64,000 bases of DNA from Bradyrhizobium semiaridum. Its GTDB lineage: Bacteria > Pseudomonadota > Alphaproteobacteria > Rhizobiales > Xanthobacteraceae. Location of the stretch: contig NZ_JAGKJJ010000024.1 in assembly GCF_020329505.1 (NCBI RefSeq), forward strand, positions 1-64,000, written 5' to 3'. Position numbers and translations under genes: made by a program. Numbering within the stretch: position 1 is the stretch's first letter; each line of letters begins with the position of its first letter. Below, in pieces: positions 33,313 to 42,592 of the stretch. The notes under the pieces were generated by a model. The model made no database searches. It had not been told where the DNA came from and saw nothing but the letters and a program-made list of their open reading frames with translations.

Positions 33313-33590
33313 GCTGCCGACAGCCGGATCCGGAATTTGCTGTCGGTTCCCTTGGCGAAGCGCAGCAGTCTCTTGGTGTTGGGAAGAGTCTGGCCGCTTT
33401 CGAGCCGGGCAATAGTGGACTGACTGGTCCCCATCCGGGCTGCCAGTTCGGATTGCGACAATGCCGCGCGCCGGCGCGCGCGCAGAAGCTCGGCGGCAAT
33501 CTCAAACTCGGGCGCAAGCGCGTCGTACTCGGCCTCGACCTTGGGATTGGCCAACAGGCGAGCCGTCAGCTTTCCGAACGGAACGGCCAT
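33288..33590 (-). CDS. XRE family transcriptional regulator, HigA-like orphan
   Basis: I start at ATG 33590, with AAGAAGGA five bases upstream; a GTG at 33629 is also in frame and would give 113 residues. The XRE helix-turn-helix is LRARRRAALSQSELAARMGT, QSTIARLESGQTLPNTKRL and LLRFAKGTDSK. This layout matches antitoxins of the HigBA type, but no toxin gene lies on either side. The C-terminal SSAMRLS is encoded by dispersed repeat copy 2, so the native end may have been lost. A small palindrome at 33633-33648 is a candidate operator. Confidence 0.82.
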   Translation of the reverse strand: MAVPFGKLTARLLANPKVEAEYDALAPEFEIAAELLRARRRAALSQSELAARMGTSQSTIARLESGQTLPNTKRLLRFAKGTDSKFRIRLSAASSAMRLS

Positions 33591-33632
33591 ACGATCCTTC
33601 TTGCCGCCGCAGCGCCAGGACACTTCCACGCT

Positions 33633-33648
33633 ATCTCATTTCTGAGAT
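33633..33648. promoter_or_regulatory. short palindrome upstream of the XRE gene
   Basis: ATCTCA and TGAGAT form a perfect inverted repeat with a four-base spacer, in the promoter zone of the XRE gene. XRE regulators commonly bind such sites to control themselves. The short arms give only moderate support. Confidence 0.4.
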
Positions 33649-33676
33649 GGCGTGAATCTGCGGCGCGCGCCTGCTG

Positions 33677-35404
33677 TCACCCCGCGCTCATCCCCTGCGC
33701 GCCGCCGAGCAGCTTGGCGTTGAGCCGGCCGCCATCGAACAGCATCTCGTTGACCGCGGTATCGATATCGCCGGTGGTGACCTCATTGCCGTCATCGCGG
33801 ACGATGCTGGTCTGGGCGAGGCGGCGCATCAATTCCTTGATGAAGGCGGCGCTGACGCCTGCGGTGCGGCGCACCGCCTCGTCGATGATCGGCGGCTGCA
33901 GCGGCAGGTCCTTGCCGTAGAGCCGTATCAGCTTGCGGCGTCCGATCTCGTCGGGCAGCGGCACCTCGATCGCCTGGTCGATGCGGCCAGGCCGGCCAGC
34001 CAGCGCGCCCTCCAGCTCTTCCGGCCGGTTGGTGGTGAGCACGAACAGGATGTCGCAATCCTCCTTCAGGCCGTCCATTTCGTTGAGCAGCTTGTTGAGC
34101 AGCGATTCCTCGCACGGCCCGTCCATCTGCTCGCGGCTGCGCGCGATCAGGTCGACGTCCTCGATCACGACCATGCTCGGCTGCAGCAGGCGCGCCAGGC
34201 TCATATAGGCGCCGAGCATGCCGACCTGCTCGGCGGTGATGATCAGCGTGGTATGGCCGGGCAGGTTGGTGGCGAGATAGCGGATGGTGTGGGTCTTGCC
34301 GGTGCCGGGCGGGCCGTAGAGCAGGATGCCCTTGCGGGTCGACTGGCCGAGCTTGCGCAGGAGATCGCGGCTGCCGACGAAGTCGAGCACGTTGCGCTCG
34401 AGCAGCCGCAGCGTCCGGTCCGGCAGGATCACGGCATCTCGCTCGACGGTCGCCAGCCGATGCACGGTCACGCCGCGCGAGCGGCCGCGGTAGTCGGCGT
34501 CCCCATCCAGCGAGAGGATCTTGCCACGATAGGACCGTGCTCCATCCACCGCAGCTTCCAGCTCGGCGAAGATGCGCTTCGCAAAGTTGCTGCCGGCAGC
34601 GCCGGTGGGCACCGCGAGCTCGATCCGCAGACCGGACTCACGGCCGTATTCGCGGTGGAAGGTCAGCAGCACCGCGTAGCGCAAGTCGCCGCTGCAGCAC
34701 AGCCACAATCCATTGACGAGGCATTTCACCGGCTCACCCTCGCCGATATCGACGTCGTGATATTGCGGTGGCGCGATCGCCGGCGTATTGCGGCCGCCCA
34801 TCATCAGCGCCGCGAAGTCGACGGTCTCGTAGCGCGATGCCTCGTGAAGGCCGAAGAAGTGCAGCGGCTCGGTGAACAGCCTGTCGATCGCGATCTGGAC
34901 GTCGGCGCGCATGTGACCGGGAAACTGCCGTGACCGCGTCACGATCTGATGGCGCATTCCGGCGAAGTGCCATTCGAGCGCAGTGAAGGCATATCTGAAC
35001 TCGTCGCTGGGCACGTCCTCCGAACTGCTTCGCACGGACAGCATGCACTCCGTGCACAGGCAAACCGTGCCGCCGTCGATGAAGATATCGGTCACCGGTT
35101 TCTGTCCGTCACAGAGCGCGCACGGGCGAACCGCCTCGGCCGGCTCTGCCGTGATCCGCAACGGATGGTCATCGCTGCGGATCAGCTCATTCGCGGCGTC
35201 CAACAGGGCCCTTGCCACCGGGGCAGGGTAGGGACCGCAGCTGATGCCGCCCTCATCCCAGATCTGCGCAGCAAGCGCGATGCCTTCTCTCTCGGACTTG
35301 CCGAACACCGTGCGCAGCAGATGCTGCACGAAGTCCAGCGGGGTCTCTCGTTCATCATGAAGGAAGAGCCGGACTGGCCCAGTCTCGGCAATCTTGTCGT
35401 GCAC
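33677..35404 (-). CDS. AAA+ ATPase with N-terminal ClpS-like and zinc-binding domains
   Basis: I read from GTG 35404 (575 residues), with GAGG seven bases upstream; TTG 35422 would add six. Residues about 9-89 resemble ClpS, the N-degron adaptor (RLFLHDERETPLDFVQHLL, EGIALAAQIW, YPAPVARALLDAANEL). A Cys-rich stretch follows (Cys95, 98, 115, 117, 120) like a zinc finger of the ClpX type. The C-terminal AAA+ module has Walker A GPPGTGKT near residue 365, Walker B MVVIEDVDLI near 412, TNRPEELEGALAGRPGRIDQ and the arginine finger region. ClpS is normally a separate adaptor, so the fusion may recognise and unfold N-degron substrates alone. No protease gene is adjacent. Confidence 0.85.
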   Translation of the reverse strand: MHDKIAETGPVRLFLHDERETPLDFVQHLLRTVFGKSEREGIALAAQIWDEGGISCGPYPAPVARALLDAANELIRSDDHPLRITAEPAEAVRPCALCDGQKPVTDIFIDGGTVCLCTECMLSVRSSSEDVPSDEFRYAFTALEWHFAGMRHQIVTRSRQFPGHMRADVQIAIDRLFTEPLHFFGLHEASRYETVDFAALMMGGRNTPAIAPPQYHDVDIGEGEPVKCLVNGLWLCCSGDLRYAVLLTFHREYGRESGLRIELAVPTGAAGSNFAKRIFAELEAAVDGARSYRGKILSLDGDADYRGRSRGVTVHRLATVERDAVILPDRTLRLLERNVLDFVGSRDLLRKLGQSTRKGILLYGPPGTGKTHTIRYLATNLPGHTTLIITAEQVGMLGAYMSLARLLQPSMVVIEDVDLIARSREQMDGPCEESLLNKLLNEMDGLKEDCDILFVLTTNRPEELEGALAGRPGRIDQAIEVPLPDEIGRRKLIRLYGKDLPLQPPIIDEAVRRTAGVSAAFIKELMRRLAQTSIVRDDGNEVTTGDIDTAVNEMLFDGGRLNAKLLGGAQGMSAG

Positions 35405-35720
35405 GGGAACCTCGATACGCAATGACGGGAAAAGAACAAACCAAGAACATCATGAAGCGCGCAGCGCGTCAAGCGAAAGATTCGCGCGCAGCAGCCCTGG
35501 CGTGTGAAGCTGCACACGCCGGTTTCGGAGAGCTCTGCACGCGGTCAACGCCGTGCAACACCTGCGACGATCGCGCTGCGGCAAATGCCAAGACATCGCC
35601 GCCGCGGCGGCAAACTTCCGACACATCATCGGGGCGAAAAGGGGTTCATCGACATGATGCGCGCGCGAGGGCAGATTCACCGCACGAATCGCCTATCGCG
35701 CATTATTTTATGAGGTCCTC

Positions 35721-38054
35721 GTGTCGCAGAAACTTCGTTTTGCGATTCTTCTCGCTCTCACGCTGTTCATCTCTCCCGCGCTCGCGCAGCCCGGCGCCAA
35801 GCCGGCGCCGCCGCAACAAAATGCCAGCGATGCGCTGACGCCCGAGCAGGCCAAGCGCGCGCTGGAGACGCTGCAGGACGACAAGAAGCGCGCCGAGATC
35901 ATCAACACGCTGCGCGCGATCGCCACCGCCTCGCCGCAGCCCGCGCAGCCGGCGCCGGAGCAGTCGCCGATTCCGCTCACCGCCGACAGCCTCGGCGCGC
36001 AGCTCCTGCTGATGGTGTCCGAGCAGGTCACCGAGATCTCGCACGAGGTCGCCGATGTCGCGCGCACGCTGACGCATTTCCCGGCGTTCTATTACTGGTT
36101 CCTGCGTACCGCCAACGATCCCGCCGCCTACGGCCTCCTGATCGATATCGCCTGGAAGCTGGCGCTGGTGTTCGGCTGCGCGCTCGCCGTCGAATGGGTG
36201 GTGTTCCGCCTGATCAAGCGGCCGGTGGCATTTCTGGAGCAGCGACTGCCGCAGACCGCGCGCGTGCCGGTGCAGGTGCTTGCGACCGCCGATCCGCCGT
36301 CATCGGTCGCCGACGTCACGCCGCAGGGCGATTTGCAGCGGCGCCGGCTCAGTCTGGCGCGGGCCTGGCAGTCGCTGATCCGGCTGCCTTTCGTGCTGGG
36401 GCGGCTCGTGCTCGAGATGCTGCCGGTGGTCGTCTTTGTCGGCGTTGCCACCGCGCTGCTCGGCACCGAGATCGGCGACCAGCCCACCACGCGCCTCGTG
36501 ATCCTCGCCGTGGTCAATGCCTACGCGTTCTCGCGCGCGCTGATCTGTGCCGTGCGCGCGCTGGCGGGTCCGTTCGGATTGATCCGCGTCCGCGCCGAGA
36601 CCGCGGCCTATATCGAGATCTGGGCGCGCCGCATCGTCGCAGTCGGCGTCTCCGGCATCTGCTTTGCCAATGTAGCGCTGCTACTCGGGCTACATCGCGG
36701 CGGCTATGCTGCGATCCTGCGGCTGGTGATGCTGGTGGTGCATCTGTTCATCGTCGTCATCATCCTGCAGTGCCGCCGCCAGATCGCGGACGCGATCCGC
36801 GCGCCGGCCGACCGCAGCGGCCTCGCGGCGCGGATCCGCAACCGCGTCGCCGGGCTGTGGCATGTGCTGGCGATCGCGCTCGACCTCGCGCTCTGGGCGG
36901 TGTGGGCGCTCAACATCCGCAACGGTTATTCGCTGCTGCTGCAGTATTTCGTCGGCACCATCGCGGTGCTGTTGATCACCCGCCTCGTCACCATGGTGGT
37001 GCTGAGCCTGATCGATCGCGGCTTCCGCATCTCGCCGGATCTGTTGCAGCGCTTCCCAGGGCTGGAGTCGCGCGCCAACCGCTATCTGCCCCTGCTGCGC
37101 AAGGTGGTGACGGCGATCATCGCCTTCATCGGTTTCGTCGCGCTGCTCGAGGTCTGGGGCGTCGACGCCATCGTCTGGTTCTATGGCGGCCAGATCGGCT
37201 CCCGCCTGATCTCGGCTCTGGTGACGATCGGCATTGCCGCGCTCGCCGCCGCCGTGATCTGGGAGGTCGCCAATGCGGTGATGGACCGCCAGATCAACAC
37301 GCTGTCGCGCGAGGGACATTTCGCCCGCGCCGCACGCCTGCGCACCTTCCAGCCGATGCTGCGCACCGCGCTGTTCTGCATCATCGTCGCGGTGGTCAGC
37401 CTCACCGCGCTGAGCGAGGTCGGCGTCAATGTCGCGCCATTGCTCGCCGGCGCCGGCATCGTCGGCATCGCGATCGGCTTCGGCTCGCAGAAGCTGGTGC
37501 AGGATCTGATCACCGGCCTGTTCCTCTTGATCGAGAACACCGTGCAGGTCGGCGACAACGTCACTGTGTCCGGCCTCTCCGGCGTGGTCGAGAACGTCTC
37601 GATCCGCACCATGCGGCTGCGCGCCGGCGACGGCTCGGTGCATGTCGTGCCGTTCAGCGCGGTGACGACGATCACCAATGCCAGCCGCGGCGCCGGCAAC
37701 GCCGCGGTCAGCATCAACGTCGGCTACAAGGAGGATACCGACCGCGCCGGCCAGATCCTCAAGGACATCGTCGCCGAGATGCGGCAGGAGACCGCCTATC
37801 GCGCGCTGATCCGCGGCGATCTCGAATTGTGGGGCGTCGACAAGGTCGACGGGTCGATGGTGACGATCGTCGGCCAGATCCGCTGCACCGACGGCGGCCG
37901 CTGGTCGGTGCAGCGCGAGTTCAACCGCCGCATGAAGCGCCGTTTCCAGGAGGAGGGCATCGAGATCGCTTCCACCGGCCAGACCATCCTGATGCAGCTT
38001 CCCGCGCCGCCAGAGCCGGACGCCGGCGCGCTGCCGCGCCGCGCCGCGGGGTGA
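35721..38054 (+). CDS. large mechanosensitive ion channel, MscS superfamily
   Basis: Start at GTG 35721 with GAGG eight bases upstream (777 residues). A signal peptide (ISPALAQ) is followed by a periplasmic region of about 75 residues, then about ten hydrophobic helices. The MscS pore and beta domain is near residues 560-680: LLAGAGIVGIAIGFGSQKLV, QDLITGLFLLIENTVQVGDN and VVENVSIRTMRLRAGDGSVH. The C-terminal cytoplasmic domain ends at 777. It resembles YbiO/YnaI-like large MscS channels that protect against hypo-osmotic shock, with extra membrane helices. It ends two bases from the convergent LuxR gene. Confidence 0.9.
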   Translation: MSQKLRFAILLALTLFISPALAQPGAKPAPPQQNASDALTPEQAKRALETLQDDKKRAEIINTLRAIATASPQPAQPAPEQSPIPLTADSLGAQLLLMVSEQVTEISHEVADVARTLTHFPAFYYWFLRTANDPAAYGLLIDIAWKLALVFGCALAVEWVVFRLIKRPVAFLEQRLPQTARVPVQVLATADPPSSVADVTPQGDLQRRRLSLARAWQSLIRLPFVLGRLVLEMLPVVVFVGVATALLGTEIGDQPTTRLVILAVVNAYAFSRALICAVRALAGPFGLIRVRAETAAYIEIWARRIVAVGVSGICFANVALLLGLHRGGYAAILRLVMLVVHLFIVVIILQCRRQIADAIRAPADRSGLAARIRNRVAGLWHVLAIALDLALWAVWALNIRNGYSLLLQYFVGTIAVLLITRLVTMVVLSLIDRGFRISPDLLQRFPGLESRANRYLPLLRKVVTAIIAFIGFVALLEVWGVDAIVWFYGGQIGSRLISALVTIGIAALAAAVIWEVANAVMDRQINTLSREGHFARAARLRTFQPMLRTALFCIIVAVVSLTALSEVGVNVAPLLAGAGIVGIAIGFGSQKLVQDLITGLFLLIENTVQVGDNVTVSGLSGVVENVSIRTMRLRAGDGSVHVVPFSAVTTITNASRGAGNAAVSINVGYKEDTDRAGQILKDIVAEMRQETAYRALIRGDLELWGVDKVDGSMVTIVGQIRCTDGGRWSVQREFNRRMKRRFQEEGIEIASTGQTILMQLPAPPEPDAGALPRRAAG

Positions 38055-38055
38055 C

Positions 38056-39201
38056 TTACGCTTCGGGCCTCCCGCTCGGCGGAAACATCGCGAACAGCCG
38101 CATCAGTTCGGCCTGCGAATGCGTCCCGGTCTTCTCGAAGCAGCGGCGGAGCTGGGTCTTGATGGTCGCCGCGGTGACCCCGAGCATCGCCGGCATCTGC
38201 GCGCCGGTGATGCCGCTCGCCAGCAGCAGCGCGACGCGCGCCTCGGCGCCGGTCAGCCCGTAGGCGGCCTGGATCGCCGACGCCGTGGCGCGCGACTTCG
38301 CAGCGGGATCGACGATCACCACCAGCACGCGCGCCGGCGCCACCAGATCGGCGAACGCAAAGGCGGGGCGCGGCAGCGGCACCGCGGTTACCAGCAGGTG
38401 CGCCGCACCGGAGGGACGCGAAATCCGCACCGGTTCGGGAAGGCGCGCGCCAATTCCACTGACCAGGCGCAGCGCATTGTCCAGCATGCGGGAAAATGCC
38501 TGCCGCTCGCTTGCGAGGGCGGAGACGAGTCGGAGGCCACCCTTGGTCTCGAATGCAATGCCGTCCGATTGCCGGAGCAATTCCGCAGCGGCGGAGTTCG
38601 CCTGCGTGACATATCCGCGTCGATCCAACAGAAGCGCGCAATTCGGCATCAGCTCAAGAATGGTCGATAGATGTCGCCAGCCGTCGGCCTGGCCGCCCAC
38701 GAGCAAGGACGCCTCGAATGCGCGGCAGAGATGTGGCGCGATGGCATCGAGTTCAAGCGCCCGCTCAACGGCCCGCTCCGCGGCGCGTGAAGATAGACAA
38801 AAGCCGAAGCCTCCGATGCTGTCGTCAGCGTTGAATGCCTTATGTGTGATGTTCAATGTGTCGGCGTGGTCCCACGGAGCGAGCACATCGGCGTAAAATG
38901 CCGTCTTCTCGATTGTCCCGGGCTCGATCAGCGAATTGGCGCTTGCGGCCTTCCCGAACGGGACGCGCGCGATGGCGAATGTCCATGGATTCCAGACATA
39001 GTGCTCCTGGAAAATGGCCGCCGGTTCCTCCGACAGTCTCGCCAGGGTCTGGGTAGCCGGCCTCCCGCTTGCCGCCGGAGGACACTGGATGAGCATGCCG
39101 CCTTGGGCGCCGAGATGATCGGACACGCCAACGAGCACGTCCGGCCATCGGCCCGGATCGGCGACCACGCTGTAGATCAGGTCGAGTAGATTGGCGTCCA
39201 A
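38056..39201 (-). CDS. LuxR family transcriptional regulator (tandem copy 1)
   Basis: The probable start is TTG 39201, with GGAG about 10 bases upstream; the nearby ATG is out of frame. The 381-residue protein has an N-terminal sensor-like region found in all three paralogues (LLDLIYSVVADPGRWPDVLV, GVSDHLGA, WNPWTFA) and a C-terminal LuxR helix-turn-helix (YGLTGAEARVALLLASGITG, MLGVTAATIKTQLRRCFEKT). The last 70 codons are nearly identical to those of the next gene. The tandem duplicate probably lost its original N-terminus, hence the weak start. The signal is unknown. Confidence 0.8.
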   Translation of the reverse strand: MDANLLDLIYSVVADPGRWPDVLVGVSDHLGAQGGMLIQCPPAASGRPATQTLARLSEEPAAIFQEHYVWNPWTFAIARVPFGKAASANSLIEPGTIEKTAFYADVLAPWDHADTLNITHKAFNADDSIGGFGFCLSSRAAERAVERALELDAIAPHLCRAFEASLLVGGQADGWRHLSTILELMPNCALLLDRRGYVTQANSAAAELLRQSDGIAFETKGGLRLVSALASERQAFSRMLDNALRLVSGIGARLPEPVRISRPSGAAHLLVTAVPLPRPAFAFADLVAPARVLVVIVDPAAKSRATASAIQAAYGLTGAEARVALLLASGITGAQMPAMLGVTAATIKTQLRRCFEKTGTHSQAELMRLFAMFPPSGRPEA

Positions 39202-39245
39202 CGCATGATCTCCGTATGGTTCGTTCAGGCCGATTGCAGGAGCCT

Positions 39246-40406
39246 TCAGTTGCTCGGCGGGAACATCGCGAACAGCCGCATCAACTCGGCCTGCGAATGC
39301 GTCCCGGTCTTCTCGAAGCAGCGGCGCAGCTGGGTCTTGATGGTCGCCGCAGTGACGCCGAGCATTGCCGGCATCTGCGCGCCAGTGATGCCGCTGGCCA
39401 GCAGCAGCGCAACGCGCGCTTCGGCACCGGTCAGCCCGTAGGCGGCCTGGATCGCCGACGCCGTGGCGCGCGACTTCGCAGCGGGATCGACGATCATCAC
39501 CAGCACCCGCGCCGACGGCACCAATTCGGCGAATGCAAAGGCCGGACGCGGCAGCGGCACCGCGGTCACCAGCAGCGGTGCTGCGCCGGAGGGGCGGGCG
39601 ATCTGCACCGGCTCCGACAGCGCGGTGCTGCGGCCGTTTGCGACATTGAGCGCGTCCTTCAGCATGCGCGCCAGCGCGCGCCGTTCGCCGACCAGCGCGG
39701 CGACCAGCTGCAAACCGCCTCCCTTTTCGAAGGCAATGCCGTCGGATCGGCGTAGCAAGGCGTCGGCGGCGCCATTGGTCTGGGTGATGCGGCCGGCTCC
39801 ATCGAGTAGCAGCGCCGCGTTTGGGATCATGTCGAGGATCACGGCGAGCTGCTGTGGTCCGTTGGCGCGGCTCGCCACGATCAGCGAAGCGTCGAGCGCC
39901 CGGCACAGATGCGGCGCCAGCCGCTGCAGCTCGCGCACGCGCTTGTCGGCATCCGCGGCGGCGGGCGTCGACAGGCAGAAGCCGATTCCGCCGGTGCCGC
40001 CATCTTGCGACAGCGACTTGTGCGGAAGGTTGAGGACGTCGGCCTGGTCGAACGCGATACAGACGTCGCTCCAGAATGCGGTCTTCTTGATCGAACCCGG
40101 TTCGATCAGCGAATTGGCATTGACGGCCTTGCCCGGCGGCACCTTCGACACGGCCACCGTCCACGGGTTCCACTGGTAGTGCTCGCGAAACACCGCAAAG
40201 GGCTCTTCGGGAAGGCGCGCCAGGATATGCATCGGCAAATGCCGGCTGCCAGGCGGTGGGACATGCACCATCAAGGCGCCCATAGCGCCGAGATGATCGG
40301 AGACGCCGATCAGGACATCCGGCCAACGGCTTGGATCGGCAACCACGCCGTAGATCAGGTCGAGCAGTTTGTCTTCCACGGGATCGCCCTGCGCACTTGC
40401 AACCAT
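39246..40406 (-). CDS. LuxR family transcriptional regulator (tandem copy 2)
   Basis: The start at ATG 40406 gives 386 residues; the frame extends upstream, but that part is poorly conserved. The architecture equals the copy downstream: LLDLIYGVVADPSRWPDVLI at the N-terminus, a PAS-like middle (LAVILDMIPNAALLLDGAGR) and a LuxR helix-turn-helix ending at MRLFAMFPPSN. Its C-terminus and that of the adjacent copy are almost identical, showing a recent tandem duplication or gene conversion. DNA targets are unknown; the upstream region of 40407-40592 is divergent from the small membrane gene. Confidence 0.85.
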   Translation of the reverse strand: MVASAQGDPVEDKLLDLIYGVVADPSRWPDVLIGVSDHLGAMGALMVHVPPPGSRHLPMHILARLPEEPFAVFREHYQWNPWTVAVSKVPPGKAVNANSLIEPGSIKKTAFWSDVCIAFDQADVLNLPHKSLSQDGGTGGIGFCLSTPAAADADKRVRELQRLAPHLCRALDASLIVASRANGPQQLAVILDMIPNAALLLDGAGRITQTNGAADALLRRSDGIAFEKGGGLQLVAALVGERRALARMLKDALNVANGRSTALSEPVQIARPSGAAPLLVTAVPLPRPAFAFAELVPSARVLVMIVDPAAKSRATASAIQAAYGLTGAEARVALLLASGITGAQMPAMLGVTAATIKTQLRRCFEKTGTHSQAELMRLFAMFPPSN

Positions 40407-40592
40407 AACAGTAACCCAAACGAATGACGCTATTGCAGCCAAAAATCTGCGCACCGCATGCGCGTTCGCCGCCGATGGAACCGCGACCATCACCCGAACG
40501 GATGATGACGTGTGACGGCGAGTTGCCATATTGCCGGACGGTCGTCTCCGCCGGCCGTTGCCGGCGATCTCGATCGCGCGGGAGGCTTTGCG

Positions 40593-40874
40593 ATGACCAG
40601 GCTGTCGGCTATCGGAGCGCGTTCACCGGTGCGCGAGCATCATCTGCCGGAGCATGACCGTTCGACGTACCGGCGATGGGCGCGACGCACTGCTGTTGCC
40701 TATTTCATCATCATCGGATTGCTGGCGGTCAGCCTGTCGCTGCATGACAGGCCGGCCGCGCAGCTCGCAAGCCGCGATCAGGGCAGCGGCGCCGGTCACG
40801 CGATCATGGCCGCGCCGCCGGCGAGCGACGGCATTTCGCGACCTGATGATTCTTTGAGCCGGCCTCGGCGCTGA
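40593..40874 (+). CDS. small hypothetical membrane protein
   Basis: The 93-residue protein starts at ATG 40593 with GGGAGG ten bases upstream. A single transmembrane helix, RTAVAYFIIIGLLAVSLSLH at about 31-50, is flanked by a basic N-terminus (type II orientation) and a polar C-terminus. I know no family. It is divergent from the LuxR gene at 39246 and lies about 200 bases before the third LuxR gene. Confidence 0.6.
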   Translation: MTRLSAIGARSPVREHHLPEHDRSTYRRWARRTAVAYFIIIGLLAVSLSLHDRPAAQLASRDQGSGAGHAIMAAPPASDGISRPDDSLSRPRR

Positions 40875-41070
40875 ATGTGAAACAGTTCATGCGCAGCTGC
40901 TCACGCAACGTGTTAAAGATAAGGAGATTGCAAGCCGCGACGATTGACCGAATGCCGCCGTCAGCCGAACGGTGGGGCGCCTTGGACCAGATTGATTTGT
41001 CTTCGCAATAACTCCTCGGATTGTAGCGGCGGCGCGCCGACGGCCTGCCGCCTCGGATGGGGGAGCCCAG

Positions 41071-42210
41071 GTGAATTTCTCGAGTGAAAAGATCAACAAG
41101 GTCCTCGACCTGATCTACGACGCGGCGGCCGAGAATGATCTGTGGGCCGATGCGCTCACCGCGATCGCCGATCTGACGCACAGCGAAGGCGGCATCCTGT
41201 TCGGTCAATCCTTCACCGCGCAGAAGATCTATTTCGATTTCAACGGCCGGCTCGATGAGGCATGCAACCGCGCCTACCAGGAGCGGCACATGCGCAATCC
41301 GTGGTCCGCCTACATGGAGAGCCAGCCGGTGGGGCGGCTGGTGTCGTCGGACGAGGCGATCGACGTCGCGGGGCTGCGCAAGTCGGCGTTCTACGACGAG
41401 GTGCTGCGGCCGCAGGGCATCACGCATAATGGAATGATGGCGCTCGCCGCCAAGGAGGATTTTCGTGCCGCCTTCAACATGTGCCGGAGCGAGCGGGATG
41501 GACCGCATGATCCCGAGCAGCAGCGGCTGCTGGAGTGGCTGTCGCCGCATCTGTGTCGTTCGGTGACGCTGGGATTTCGGATCGACGGCTATCTCGCCAT
41601 GCAGCACGCGGCATTCGACGTCCTGGAGCGGCTGTCCGACGGCGTCATCGTGCTCGACCGCCGGCTGCGGGTGTCGTTCGCCAATTCCGCGGCGCGCCGC
41701 TTCGCCGCCGAGGGTGTGCTGCGGCTGCAGCAGGCGGTCGCGACCTACTCGATCGCGCATTCGCAGCGGCTGGCCGAGCTGATCCGCTCGGCATTGCACG
41801 GTGCGCCCGGTGGCACCATGAGCCTGCCGCACAATGCCGACGGGCGGCTGCTCACCATTCTCGCCACCTCGATCCGCAGCAAGGATCTCGGCCGGCTCTC
41901 CGATGCCGGCGTGAAGGATGCCGCGGTGCTGCTGTTCGTGATCGATCCGGCGGGCCGCCGCTCGATCCCGCTGGCGCAGATCATGGATGCCTACGGCCTG
42001 ACGCAGGCCGAGGCGCGGGTGGCGCTCGCAGCGTCCTCAGGCAATACCATCGTCGAGACCGCGCAGCTTTTGAACCTGTCGCCCAACACCATCAAGACGC
42101 ACCTGCGGCGCGTGTTCGCGAAGACCGCGACCGGGCGCCAGGCCGAGCTTGCAGGGCTGATCGCCGCGATCGGCAGCGTGCGCATCGGCGATGCCGACGC
42201 CGGATCGTGA
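41071..42210 (+). CDS. LuxR family transcriptional regulator (third paralogue)
   Basis: GTG 41071 follows a GGGGGAG ribosome site 8 bases upstream and gives 379 residues. The N-terminal region INKVLDLIYDAAAENDLWAD is the same domain as in the two genes at 38056 and 39246, but diverged. A PAS-like core (LERLSDGVIVLDRRLRVSFA) and a C-terminal LuxR helix-turn-helix (YGLTQAEARVALAASSGNTI, LNLSPNTIKTHLRRVFAKTA) follow. It lies on the opposite strand. The regulated target might be the nearby small membrane gene. Confidence 0.85.
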   Translation: MNFSSEKINKVLDLIYDAAAENDLWADALTAIADLTHSEGGILFGQSFTAQKIYFDFNGRLDEACNRAYQERHMRNPWSAYMESQPVGRLVSSDEAIDVAGLRKSAFYDEVLRPQGITHNGMMALAAKEDFRAAFNMCRSERDGPHDPEQQRLLEWLSPHLCRSVTLGFRIDGYLAMQHAAFDVLERLSDGVIVLDRRLRVSFANSAARRFAAEGVLRLQQAVATYSIAHSQRLAELIRSALHGAPGGTMSLPHNADGRLLTILATSIRSKDLGRLSDAGVKDAAVLLFVIDPAGRRSIPLAQIMDAYGLTQAEARVALAASSGNTIVETAQLLNLSPNTIKTHLRRVFAKTATGRQAELAGLIAAIGSVRIGDADAGS

Positions 42211-42307
42211 CTTTGATCATGCTTTTGGGATCACCCGATCAGATGATGACCGGCAAGGGCGCGGCGACGATAACCGGCGGCCGGATCGCGCTGGAGGGAA
42301 ACCTGTC

Positions 42308-42580
42308 TTGCGGTGGGTAGACGTGGCTGGATACATCGCCTGCGCGCTGGTGTTCCTGACCTTCTACATGAAGGGCATGATCCAGCTCCGTCTGGTCGCG
42401 CTGTGCAGCAATGTCGCCTTCCTGGTCTACGCCTTCTCGCTGCATCTGGCGCCGATCGCGATCCTGCACAGCGCGCTGATCCCGGTAAACGTCATCCGCC
42501 TGATCGCCGCATTGCGCGAGAGCAATATCCGCCTCGCCATTTTCGACGAGCCGCCGCGCCCGCGCCAGCCTCCCTTCTGA
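42308..42580 (+). CDS. small three-helix membrane protein
   Basis: TTG 42308 is the probable start, with GGAGGG nine bases upstream; the frame is open earlier but overlaps the LuxR gene end. The 90-residue protein has three hydrophobic helices (DVAGYIACALVFLTFYMKGM, LVALCSNVAFLVYAFSLHL, IAILHSALIPVNVIRLIAAL) and a Pro-rich tail. I know it as a small alphaproteobacterial membrane protein without assigned function. It follows the LuxR gene by 98 bases. Confidence 0.72.
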   Translation: MRWVDVAGYIACALVFLTFYMKGMIQLRLVALCSNVAFLVYAFSLHLAPIAILHSALIPVNVIRLIAALRESNIRLAIFDEPPRPRQPPF

Positions 42581-42592
42581 CGGCAGTGAATT

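Noticed and set aside
33288..33677. a HigB toxin next to the HigA-like regulator
   Set aside because: Only about 50 bases separate the regulator from the AAA+ gene stop, and the other side is a dispersed repeat.
36194..38263. 689-codon frame overlapping the large MscS gene
   Set aside because: Same-strand shadow frame rich in Arg/Pro/Ala; the MscS frame has all the motifs.
38056..40419. 787-codon frame spanning two LuxR genes
   Set aside because: Its first half is the wrong frame of the 39246 gene; only the part from 39201 downward matches a LuxR protein.
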